From Amaurobius ferox (Eukaryota > Arthropoda > Arachnida > Araneae > Amaurobiidae), in contig OX578144.1 of assembly GCA_951213105.1 (NCBI GenBank), forward strand, positions 82,845,015 to 82,909,014: DNA of 64,000 nt, read 5' to 3'. The translations under genes were made by a program, and so were the position numbers. Below, piece by piece: positions 33,126 to 40,900 of the stretch; the stretch's first letter is position 1; every line of letters begins with the position of its first letter. A model generated the notes under the pieces. The model saw nothing but the letters and a program-made list of their open reading frames with translations. It had not been told where the DNA came from and ran no database searches.

Positions 33126-33556
33126 TTATACATAACAAAATTTTCATTATAGTCACTAGGTTTTTGTGTAGGAAATGATTTGAGAACATTTTTAGGTGAT
33201 ATACCTTTATTCCTTTCTCTTATATATTTCATACAAAATATACCACATTTCACAGATGAAGGTTTCTGTAAAAAACTATCATTATAACCTATTTTTTTAT
33301 TGGACGTAACAAGAAATGATTTCATATTTTTAGGAATATAGTCTTTCTTCATATTGTCATATTCACCAAACGGATCAAAATATTCCACATATTTATATTT
33401 AGGATCATTATAATAACAAACCCAATGAGTTCCGGGACCTGTTGATACATCTAAATTAATGATTCCATTTTCGAATTTTCCTATAGTTTTAGGTAATAAA
33501 TCAGAGGTAAACACACCTCTAAATCCTTTTTCATTTTTCATATTTTCTATAATCAT
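33122..33556 (-). CDS. Polinton capsid maturation protease (adenovirus-type cysteine protease)
   Basis: 144 aa from the ATG at 33556. It begins with the family word GFRGVFTSDLLP (residues 11-22). The catalytic set is visible: His44 in GTHWVCYY, Asp61 in EYFDPFG, Gln97 in SFLQKPSS, Cys104 in SVKCGIFCMKY. This C5/Ulp1-like fold cleaves capsid precursors at Gly-rich sites during virion maturation. A GTG at 33574 gives a longer open frame, but the ATG at 33556 is preferred because the alternative reading of the upstream gene ends in a TGA that overlaps it as ATGA. It is the only core gene here without a TAAATG start. Its stop is followed directly by the minor capsid ATG. Confidence 0.9.
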   Translation of the reverse strand: MIIENMKNEKGFRGVFTSDLLPKTIGKFENGIINLDVSTGPGTHWVCYYNDPKYKYVEYFDPFGEYDNMKKDYIPKNMKSFLVTSNKKIGYNDSFLQKPSSVKCGIFCMKYIRERNKGISPKNVLKSFPTQKPSDYNENFVMYK

Positions 33557-33563
33557 TTTGTCG

Positions 33564-33938
33564 CTAATTCCCACTGTTGATATATTCCCTTTCCAAGTTT
33601 TTTTTTTTCCCAGATCCTTTCTTTTGTACAGCTGAACTAGCTAATCCTGATAAAGCACCTGTTGCTAATGCTGGAACTGCTAATTTAGCAGCGGTTATTA
33701 AAGAGGGTATAAGTGCCGCTAGAAATGGTAAAAATCCTCCATTTTTATCTAATTGAGTTTTACTGATTGTAATTCTTTTTTTATCATTAATATGATTAAT
33801 TTGAGTTTTAGTTAAATACATCTCATGATTAGGAGTTTTAGATTTATCTATTTGTAATGTTACTTCTACTTTATTTTTAAAAGCTGATTTAAGTTTATTT
33901 TTCTGACCTTCACTCAAATAAACTTTATATTTTATCAT
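33564..33938 (-). CDS. pX-like minor virion protein (adenovirus core/pVI-like), C-terminus probably shifted
   Basis: 124 aa. The N-terminus has two linked units (YLSEGQKNKLKSAFKNKVEV; MYLTKTQINHINDKKRITIS), then SKTQLDKNGGFLPFLAALIP, an Ala-rich hydrophobic stretch (about 74-107) and KKGSGKKK. This layout is characteristic of a conserved Polinton virion protein with amphipathic and membrane-active parts, likely cut by the protease at Gly-rich sites. After an A10 run (about 33598-33607) the frame ends in an uncharacteristic tail. Shifted by one base, the following codons contain a GKGIY-type motif and end in a TGA overlapping the protease ATG. One A has probably been lost from the run. Confidence 0.8.
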   Translation of the reverse strand: MIKYKVYLSEGQKNKLKSAFKNKVEVTLQIDKSKTPNHEMYLTKTQINHINDKKRITISKTQLDKNGGFLPFLAALIPSLITAAKLAVPALATGALSGLASSAVQKKGSGKKKNLEREYINSGN

Positions 33939-33948
33939 TTATTAACAG

Positions 33949-34699
33949 AGAAATTGTTTATGATATCGTTGTACATCATTATAAGTCATTTCTTTATTTT
34001 TTAATAACATATCTAACAATAAAGTTACTTGATTATACAATTTCTTTGATTTACTTCGGTTACATATTTTTCTGTTAAATTTGATAATACATTCAATCCT
34101 TTACCTACCTTCATTTCTTTACTACTTCGAATCATATTTAATCTATGCATATAATTTTGCAACATATTTTCTTTATTTTTAATTTCTTTTATATCATTCT
34201 TTTTCTGGTTTAATTCCTCCTCTGAAAAATTTTTAGCTCTAGAAATTGTACTTTTTAAGTTGCCTCTTTTCTTAGATAATCCTTCTTTTAACTGTTTAGC
34301 TCTTCCATACATCTCCTCTAATTTTTCTTGATCATTTAAAAATACTGACGGTCTGTATAATTTTTCCTCTTTTAAATATTTTAAATTTAAATTTTGATCG
34401 ATATCATAAGTATAAGATACTAATTCTTTCACAGCTTCAATAGGCTCTTCTATAGATGGAAATGAAATATTTTCTACAACATTTTGAATACTTTTCACAA
34501 CTTCTTTATTTGATTTTTCATATTTTTCAATTTCTTGAGTGATTGGTTTATGAAATTCCTCTAAGGTCTTTTGAATACCTATTTTTTCTTTTAGTTGATC
34601 TTCATTATTCTTTCTTATTTCTTTTTCTATTTTTACTATTTTAATTGAATCTTTTATTTGCTTTAAAAACTTGTGTTTCCGTTCTTTTTCTAAGTTCAT
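33949..34699 (-). pseudogene. Conserved Polinton coiled-coil protein, frameshifted near its end
   Basis: The main frame (34025-34699, 224 aa) is charged and helical throughout: an N-terminal coiled coil (residues 1-70), a middle FPSIEEPIEAVKELVSYTYD, a second coiled coil (115-185) and MKVGKGLNV near residue 200. It stops at 34025 in the middle of a helix, but one frame over the text continues for about 30 codons (LLLDMLLKNKEMTYNDVQRY) to a TAA placed just before the next gene's TAATAAATG. One missing base near 34047 accounts for it. It is the first leftward gene, with TATATAAATGAAC at its start. A scaffold or minor virion role is inferred from position between ATPase and capsid genes. Confidence 0.7.
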
Positions 34700-34755
34700 T
34701 TATATAATATTAATTTTTTTACTGCAGCAAATTTTATTTTTACTGCTAGTAAATT
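34700..34755. promoter_or_regulatory. Divergent promoter between the two gene sets
   Basis: The 56 bp between the first leftward gene (ATG ends 34699) and the ATPase (ATG 34756). It contains TATATAAATGAAC (minus start), an A/T tract of seven T, a CTGCAG palindrome, and ATTTTATTTTTACTGCTAGTAAATTATG (plus start, in halves). All genes read away from it. Confidence 0.65.
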
Positions 34756-35478
34756 ATGATAAAAATTAAAGATTACACAGAACCAGAAGAATTACCTGAT
34801 CCTAAACAACATCCTTTGATACCTAAACATCCATTTAGATTGCTTATAGTAGGATCTTCAGGTTCAGGTAAAACAAATTTACTGTTAAATTTGATTTATG
34901 ATTTATTATTTTTTGATGCATTATATATATATGTGCAAAAGATTTATACGAACCTAAATATTCTAAATTACAAGAAATATATACATTGTTTGAAGATATA
35001 GAAAGAGAAGATATTTTGAAATGTAAGAATATAAAGAATAAGAAAAAATTATTAAAATTATATGATAAATTCAAAAAAAAAAGTATTATTTTCTTCAGAT
35101 CATAATTTTATTAATGTAGATGATTTAAATCCTACATTAAGGAATTTAGTTATTTTTGATGATTGTGTGATTGAGAAAGATCAAAAAAACATCGAAGAAT
35201 TATTTATCAGAGGTAGAAAGAAAAACGCATCCTTTATTTATTTAACTCAGTCATATTATTTAACACCTATCAATATAAGAAGTAACTGTAATTACGATAT
35301 ATTTTTCACTCTACAACCAAAAGAAAATCAACAGATTATAAGAGAGATAGATGGTTTATTAAGTACTGAAGAATTCAAACGAATGTATAATAAAAGTGTT
35401 CAAGAAAAATACGATTTTTTTATGTTAGATTTAGTGAATTCAGAAATGAGATACAGGAAAAAATTTAATCCTTTATAA
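34756..35478 (+). pseudogene. A32-like packaging ATPase (FtsK/HerA type), with two compensating frameshifts
   Basis: The N-terminus (34756 to ~34930) has HPFRLLIVGSSGSGKTNLLL, Walker A at residues 33-40. The C-terminal part (from ~35072) has LRNLVIFDDCV (Walker B) and FIYLTQSYYLTP, typical of the Polinton/poxvirus A32-like DNA-packaging ATPase. Both parts are in one phase. The stretch between (about 34932-35080) is coding only in another phase (DLYEPKYSKLQEIYTLFEDI). So one base is missing in the TATATATATATG run near 34930 and one is extra in the A9 run near 35077. As assembled, the protein stops at 35001. ATG 35062 could give only the Walker B half. This class drives genome packaging into the capsid. 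Confidence 0.85.
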
Positions 35479-35868
35479 ATGGATGTATATTTAGAAAAAA
35501 GATTATATGTTTACAGAAAGAGTAGAAATATGTATCAAAAGATAAGTATTTCATTATCATTAAGTAAGGTTATTCTAAGTGGAACGGGTTTATCAGCAAT
35601 AGCCTTTCTACCGCTTGCATTTTTAAGTCTATCAGTTGGTATAGTAGAAGCCATAGATCTTGCATTAAAAATAGCAGAAAGGAAAGAAGAATATAGACAT
35701 TGTTATAATTTTTATAAAGAACTCATTAATTCGTTTAAAGCTAAGGATATGACAGAAGAAGAAATTTATATGCGTGAAAAGGATTTCATAAAAAGTTTAA
35801 AATTTAATCCAGTTGAAAAATACGTAAAACAAATGCAATTGAATGGATATAAATTTCTAAATAAATAA
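35479..35868 (+). CDS. Polinton small membrane protein
   Basis: 129 aa. A charged N-terminus (1-25) is followed by SLSLSKVILSGTGLSAIAFL and PLAFLSLSVGIVEAIDLAL, which form two close hydrophobic helices (about 25-64), then a charged helical C-terminus with a KEEYRHCYNFYKELINSF segment. The pattern of two membrane helices followed by a helical tail recurs in Polinton proteins of unknown function. The ATG touches the ATPase stop (TTTATAAATGGATG). It may be a virion membrane or lysis-like protein; not shown. Confidence 0.75.
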   Translation: MDVYLEKRLYVYRKSRNMYQKISISLSLSKVILSGTGLSAIAFLPLAFLSLSVGIVEAIDLALKIAERKEEYRHCYNFYKELINSFKAKDMTEEEIYMREKDFIKSLKFNPVEKYVKQMQLNGYKFLNK

Positions 35869-36345
35869 ATGGTTTGTAAAAAGAAAGGTGGTGATATTGT
35901 TGGATGGATACAAGATAAAGTAAATCTTCCAGAAATGCATTTACCAGGATATCAATATTGTGGCCCAAATACAAAATTAGAAAAAAGATTAAAAAGAGGT
36001 GATCCTGGAATAAATAGAGTTGATAAAGCATGTAAAGAACATGATATTGATTACAATAAAACAAAAGATACAAAACTGAGACATGTTGCTGATCAAAAAT
36101 TAATAGATAATTTAAATGCTATACAAGATCCAACATTTCAAGAAAGATTAGCTAGAGGAATTATTAAACCTATTATTAAAGTTAAAAAAACTTTTGGATT
36201 AGGTATTTCTATATATTGTGTCAAGTGTAAAGATAAAACCCCAACTAAAAATTATTATAAAACTACTTCTAAAAATAATAAACCAGTTGGTAAAGGTATC
36301 TGTACTATTTGTGGAAGTAAAAAGAATACTTTTTTAGGAATTTAA
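35869..36345 (+). CDS. Phospholipase A2 (parvovirus-VP1-like) with C-terminal zinc ribbon
   Basis: 158 aa. The N-terminal domain has LPGYQYCGPNTKLEKRLKRG (Ca2+-loop, residues 25-44) and VDKACKEHDIDY (residues 51-62), with the His58-Asp59 catalytic pair and Tyr62 as in HDxxY. This is the phospholipase type parvoviruses use to breach endosomal membranes; in Polintons it is presumed to be a virion entry function. The Ca2+-loop has Asn34 where Gly is usual. The C-terminal domain has YCVKCKDKT and GICTICGSKK (Cys117, 120, 145, 148), a DUF5679-like zinc ribbon. The end contains T TTT TTA in phase nine bases before the stop, leading into the integrase frame. Confidence 0.9.
   Translation: MVCKKKGGDIVGWIQDKVNLPEMHLPGYQYCGPNTKLEKRLKRGDPGINRVDKACKEHDIDYNKTKDTKLRHVADQKLIDNLNAIQDPTFQERLARGIIKPIIKVKKTFGLGISIYCVKCKDKTPTKNYYKTTSKNNKPVGKGICTICGSKKNTFLGI
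36330..36336 (+). promoter_or_regulatory. In-phase T TTT TTA slippery heptamer (possible -1 frameshift site)
   Basis: In the phospholipase frame the codons are ACT TTT TTA GGA ATT TAA, so the heptamer T TTT TTA is in the X XXY YYZ phase. A -1 slip enters the integrase frame (AGG AAT TTA AAA GAG...). No convincing downstream pseudoknot was seen by eye. Confidence 0.45.
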
Positions 36346-37343
36346 AAGAGGTCTATTATAATCCAGAAACAGGTTATTGTGGAATTAATGAATTGAAAAG
36401 AAAAACAGGGTTATCTAATGTTGAAGAATTTTTACATGAACAAGATGTATATACTAGATATAAACCTGTCATTCGTATATTTAAAAGAAGAAGGGTTTAT
36501 GTTCCAAACAGTAATAATCAATTTGACGCTGATTTGTTATTTATAAAAAATTATAGCAAATATAATGATGGAACTAATTATTTGTTAACGGTTATAGATG
36601 CTTTTAATAAATATGCTTGGGCTTTTCCTATAAAACGAAAAACATCTGAAGAAGTTGTACAAGGTTTTAAAGAAGTTTTTAAAGAAAGAATACCAAAATT
36701 CATTTTGACAGATGAAGGTACTGAATTTACAGGAAAACAGACCCAAAAACTATTTAAAGATAATAATATACATTGGTTTACAACTAAAAATAAAGAAATA
36801 AAATCTGCAATAGCTGAGAGATTTAATAGAAGTATAAGAGAAAAAATTATAAAATATATGCATGCTAACAATACTAAAAGATATATTGATGTATTACCAA
36901 AATTACTTAAAAATTATAACAATTCATATCATAGATCAATAAAAATGACACCTGTTGAAGCCAGTAAGGATGATAACGAATCTCAAGTTTATAAAAATTT
37001 ATATAAAGAAAAAATAATTAGAAAACCGAAATTTAAGATAGGGGATAGTGTTAGAATATCTACAATTAAGAAAACATTCAGGAAAGTAGATGATTCTACA
37101 TTCACTGAAGAGATTTTTATAATTTCTGAAGTATTGAAAACAGATCCAATTACTTATCGATTAAAAGATTTAAACAGTAAAGAAATTGAAGGAACTTTTT
37201 ATGAAAATGAAATGGTAAAATATAATAAAAAAGATGATGTATATAAAATTGAAAAAATCATAAAAAAGAAAGGAAATAATTATTTTGTAAAATGGCTAGG
37301 ATATCCAGATGAATTTAATAGTTGGACATCTGAATTAGTTTAA
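36336..37343 (+). CDS. Polinton integrase (rve, DDE) with C-terminal chromodomain; no ATG start
   Basis: Family-like sequence begins before any start: NLKEVYYNPETGYCGINELK precedes the TTG at 36393 in frame. The catalytic core (numbered from that TTG) has Asp47 in FDADLLFI, Asp107 in ILTDEGTEF, Glu142 in SAIAERFN. Then comes a basic SH3-like region (KPKFKIGDSVRIS) and a chromodomain in the last ~35 residues (YKIEKIIKKKGNNYFVKWLG and an EFNSWTSE end). The enzyme inserts the element and makes the 6-bp duplication; the chromodomain suggests targeting to methylated histone H3. The frame is open back to 36321 with no ATG, and no TAAATG motif is present. Either the start was lost, a non-ATG codon is used, or it is made by frameshifting from the phospholipase gene. 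Confidence 0.88.
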   Translation, partial: RNLKEVYYNPETGYCGINELKRKTGLSNVEEFLHEQDVYTRYKPVIRIFKRRRVYVPNSNNQFDADLLFIKNYSKYNDGTNYLLTVIDAFNKYAWAFPIKRKTSEEVVQGFKEVFKERIPKFILTDEGTEFTGKQTQKLFKDNNIHWFTTKNKEIKSAIAERFNRSIREKIIKYMHANNTKRYIDVLPKLLKNYNNSYHRSIKMTPVEASKDDNESQVYKNLYKEKIIRKPKFKIGDSVRISTIKKTFRKVDDSTFTEEIFIISEVLKTDPITYRLKDLNSKEIEGTFYENEMVKYNKKDDVYKIEKIIKKKGNNYFVKWLGYPDEFNSWTSELV

Positions 37344-37349
37344 ATATAA

Positions 37350-37676
37350 ATGGAGATGAAATTAATCTATGATTCGGAAGAAGAAGAACATTTTTATGTT
37401 ATTGATTACGAAAGTTTAAAACAAAGATATAATAGTAGAGTTTGTTATTTTAACCGATTAAGAAGGAGATATAATATTTCTCAAGAAGTTGAGGATATGT
37501 TTTTAAAATTTTTAGATTTTATGTATTATGAGAAATCAATTAATTATTACTATTTTATGAAAAAGATTTGTGATATTTTTAATATTGAAAATAATATAAA
37601 AGTTCAAAAAGTTAAAAAGAAATATGAAAAAATATGGAATGATTTCTTACAAAGTATTACAAAAAATGTTTCTTAA
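37350..37676 (+). CDS. Polinton small protein, unknown
   Basis: 108 aa, acidic start (SEEEEHFYVID) and a lysine-rich helical remainder with YNSRVCYFNRLRRRYNISQE and an aromatic cluster SINYYYFMKKI. No known family recognised. The ATG is in AAATATAAATGG six bases after the integrase stop. The C-terminus KNVS is produced by the start motif of the next gene. Confidence 0.7.
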   Translation: MEMKLIYDSEEEEHFYVIDYESLKQRYNSRVCYFNRLRRRYNISQEVEDMFLKFLDFMYYEKSINYYYFMKKICDIFNIENNIKVQKVKKKYEKIWNDFLQSITKNVS

Positions 37677-37683
37677 TAAATGG
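37662..37683 (+). promoter_or_regulatory. AAAAATGTTT-N8-ATGG start motif
   Basis: AAAAATGTTT, CTTAATAA, ATGG. It overlaps the KNVS codons of the gene before. Confidence 0.8.
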
Positions 37684-37925
37684 AGCTTACAAAAAAGTGC
37701 ATACACTGTTTGACTATGAAATCGGTAAATGAGTTTTACATATATCATAGAAATGAAAAAATTTATTTCCAAAGTCATTGCAAATGTTGTGATTCCATAA
37801 TCAAATATAAAAAATTTAAATGTGAATGTGGTATGCAATATACCTATACACACAAAAAGCGGCATTTAAAAAGTATTTATCACAGTAAGCATCTTGGAAA
37901 AAGTATTGTTAAAAATGTTTCCTAA
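37680..37925 (+). CDS. Small zinc-binding Polinton protein
   Basis: 81 aa with two Cys-x2-Cys pairs (KKCIHCLTMKS and HCKCCDS) and a second module KFKCECGMQYTYTHKKRHLK ending SIYH, which looks like a C2H2 finger with closely spaced cysteines (C-x-C). Nucleic-acid binding is likely. It sits directly upstream of the polymerase with the same start motif, suggesting joint expression with replication genes. The terminus KNVS is again motif-derived. Confidence 0.75.
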   Translation: MELTKKCIHCLTMKSVNEFYIYHRNEKIYFQSHCKCCDSIIKYKKFKCECGMQYTYTHKKRHLKSIYHSKHLGKSIVKNVS

Positions 37926-37932
37926 TAAATGG
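37911..37932 (+). promoter_or_regulatory. AAAAATGTTT-N8-ATGG start motif of the DNA polymerase
   Basis: AAAAATGTTT, CCTAATAA, ATGG. It covers the KNVS codons and stop of the zinc protein. Confidence 0.8.
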
Positions 37933-40900
37933 AGCTCAACTTAAAGACTATTAATGAACTTAGAAAAGTAGTAAAATTATTGAATATTAAACAACCTAAA
38001 GGTTGTAAGAAGGTTGATTTAATTAAATTATTAACTAAATATATCAGAAAAACAGGTGAATATAAACCTGTTTTAGTAGATTTATTAAATTTAGATATAT
38101 CAAAATACTTGGAAAAAAAGAAAAAAATATTTATTGATAAAGCCAAAAAACGTAAAAAAATTAAAAAGATTTTTGATTCTTTTAATTTAAGATTTGATAA
38201 AAATGATTTTAAATCTGTCTTTCCTGAAGAAAATGTATTTACAGAAGAAGAAAATCTTGAAAAGTTATTTACAGAAGATAGAAAATGTCGTATATGTGGT
38301 AAATATTATGAAGATGAAGAAGAACATATAAAGAAAGAGTTAATGATTAAAAGATCAAAACAAAAAAGAAAATGTATTATTTGCGGCATATATTATAAAC
38401 ATTTAGATAATCACATATCAAGTCGAAAACATAAAAAAGCATTAGATGAAGGTAATGTAGAAATTAAGGAATATGAAACTGCTTATAAATCTAGATTAAG
38501 ATCATATAGAATTAATAATTTTAATAATATTAAAATCCCTCTAGAATTTTTAGAAGAGAAAAGAAAGGTTGTAATAGAAAAAATAAAGCATATTATGAAA
38601 GAATTTAATGGAATAAAGGTAAATTTTAAATTGTTTTGTTTGTATAAATTGAATGAAGAAATTCAAGAATTTACATTCAAAACTGAGAATCAAATTATAT
38701 TAAAATCTAATGATTTACATACTTTTTATGATTATGTTATTGACAACTTAATAAATGAATCTGATGATTTTATATCAAAAGGATCTGGTTGGAGTCTTGA
38801 AGAAATTAAATTTTTAGAATTGAGAATAAATAAGTATCAACCCTTGAGAGGATCAAGTTATATTGATTTACCTGAAAAAATTAAATCTAAACAAGCCATA
38901 ATAAATGTAAAAAATAAAGATAATAAATGTTTTATGTGGTCAATATTATCAGCAATTTATCCTGTAAAAAAAGATCCTCAAAGAGTGTCAAAATATGAAC
39001 AATATAAAGATGAATTAAATTTTAAAGGTATTGATTTTCCTGTTTCATTAGACAATATTAAGAAATTTGAAAAACTAAATAATATATCTGTAAATGTTTA
39101 TAGTTATGATGGTTCAATTTATCCACTTAGAATAACTAACAATAAATTAGAAAAACATGTAAACTTCTTTTATATGAAAGATCATTATTGTTGGATTAAA
39201 AATATGAATAGTTTGATCAGATCACAAATTACTAATAATCATCGTATATTTTTATGTGATAGATGTTTAAATTATTTTTATTCTGAGGAAAGATTAAAGA
39301 TACATGTGGAATACTGTAAAGATGCTGTCACAATTAATATGCCTAAAAAAGATGAAGTTATTCAATTTAAAAATCATGAAAGAAAAATGAGAGTACCATA
39401 TACTATATATGCTGATTTTGAATCTCTCTTACCTAAAATTGATACATGTGAGCAAGATCAAACTAAATCATATACTGTGAAATATCAAAAACATGTAGCA
39501 GATGCATTTTGTTATTATATCAAATATGAAAAGGAATACTTTAAACCTCCTGTTGTTTATAGAGGACCAGATACAATCAAAAAGTTTGTAACTATGTTAA
39601 AAGAGGATACTCTTAAAATTGAAAAAATTATAGAAGACAAAACTAAAAAATATGAAAGTATCAAATCAATGATAGAGTTCGATGCAAATCATTATAAAAG
39701 AACTAATATTTGTCATATATGTGAAAATCAAATCTTAAATGATGATAAAGTAATTGATCATTGTCATATAACTGGAAAATATAGAGGTCCAGCTCATAAT
39801 ATTTGTAATTTAAATTATCAAATTCCAAAATTTATTCCAGTAAAAATTCATAATTTAACAGGTTATGATTCTCATTTGTTTATAAAAGAACTTGGATTTG
39901 ATCAATCAAAAATAGATGTTATACCTAATACTGAAGAAAAATATATATCTTTCAGCAAAAAAATAGGAGGTATGAAATTCAGATTTATTGATTCATTTAA
40001 ATTTATGTCTTGCAGTTTAGATAATTTATCAAAAAACTTGAGAAAGTTACCAGAAAATATTGAGTTGAATAAGTGTCCACCAAAAATACGAAAAATGAAA
40101 TATATTAATTACTTAAAATCAAAATATAGAGAGACATCATTACATTTTCCTGATGATAAATTAGATCTCATTACAAGAAAAGGTGTATATCCTTATGATT
40201 ATATGGATTCTAGAGATAAATACAAAGAAACAGAATTACCTTCAAAAGATAAATTTTATAATAAATTGAATGAATGTAATATAACTGATGAAGAATATAA
40301 ACATGCTCAACGTGTTTGGAAAGAATTTAATATAAAAAATTTAGGTGAATATACAGATTTATATGTCAAAACAGATGTATTAATTTTAACAGATGTATTT
40401 GAAAATTTTAGAGATGTTTGTTTAAAAACTTATAAATTAGATCCTGATTGGTATTTTACTGCTCCTGGTTTATCTTGGGATGCAATGTTAAAAATAACAA
40501 ATGTTAAATTAGATTTATTAAATGATTATGATATGATTCTCATGATAGAAAAAGGTTTAAGAGGAGGTGTTTCACAATGTTGTAATAGATATGGAAAAGC
40601 TAATAATAAATATATGAAAAATTATGATAATAGTAAAGAATCCAATTATTTAATGTATTTAGATGCTAATAATTTATATGGATGGGCTATGAGTCAATAT
40701 TTACCATATGGAGAATTTAAATGGTGTAATGATTATGATAAACGTGAATTATATAACAATAAAATAAAAGATGATATTGGATATATATTTGAAATTAGTT
40801 TAAGATATCCAAAAGAGTTACATGATTATCATTCAGATTTACCATTACGTCCTGAAAATAGAATACCTGAAAATTCGAAACAAGGTAAGTTATTAACAAC

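Noticed and set aside
33556..33574. GTG start for the protease at 33574
   Set aside because: The ATG at 33556 fits better because the likely original stop of the upstream gene overlaps it as ATGA; GTG starts are rare in eukaryotic systems.
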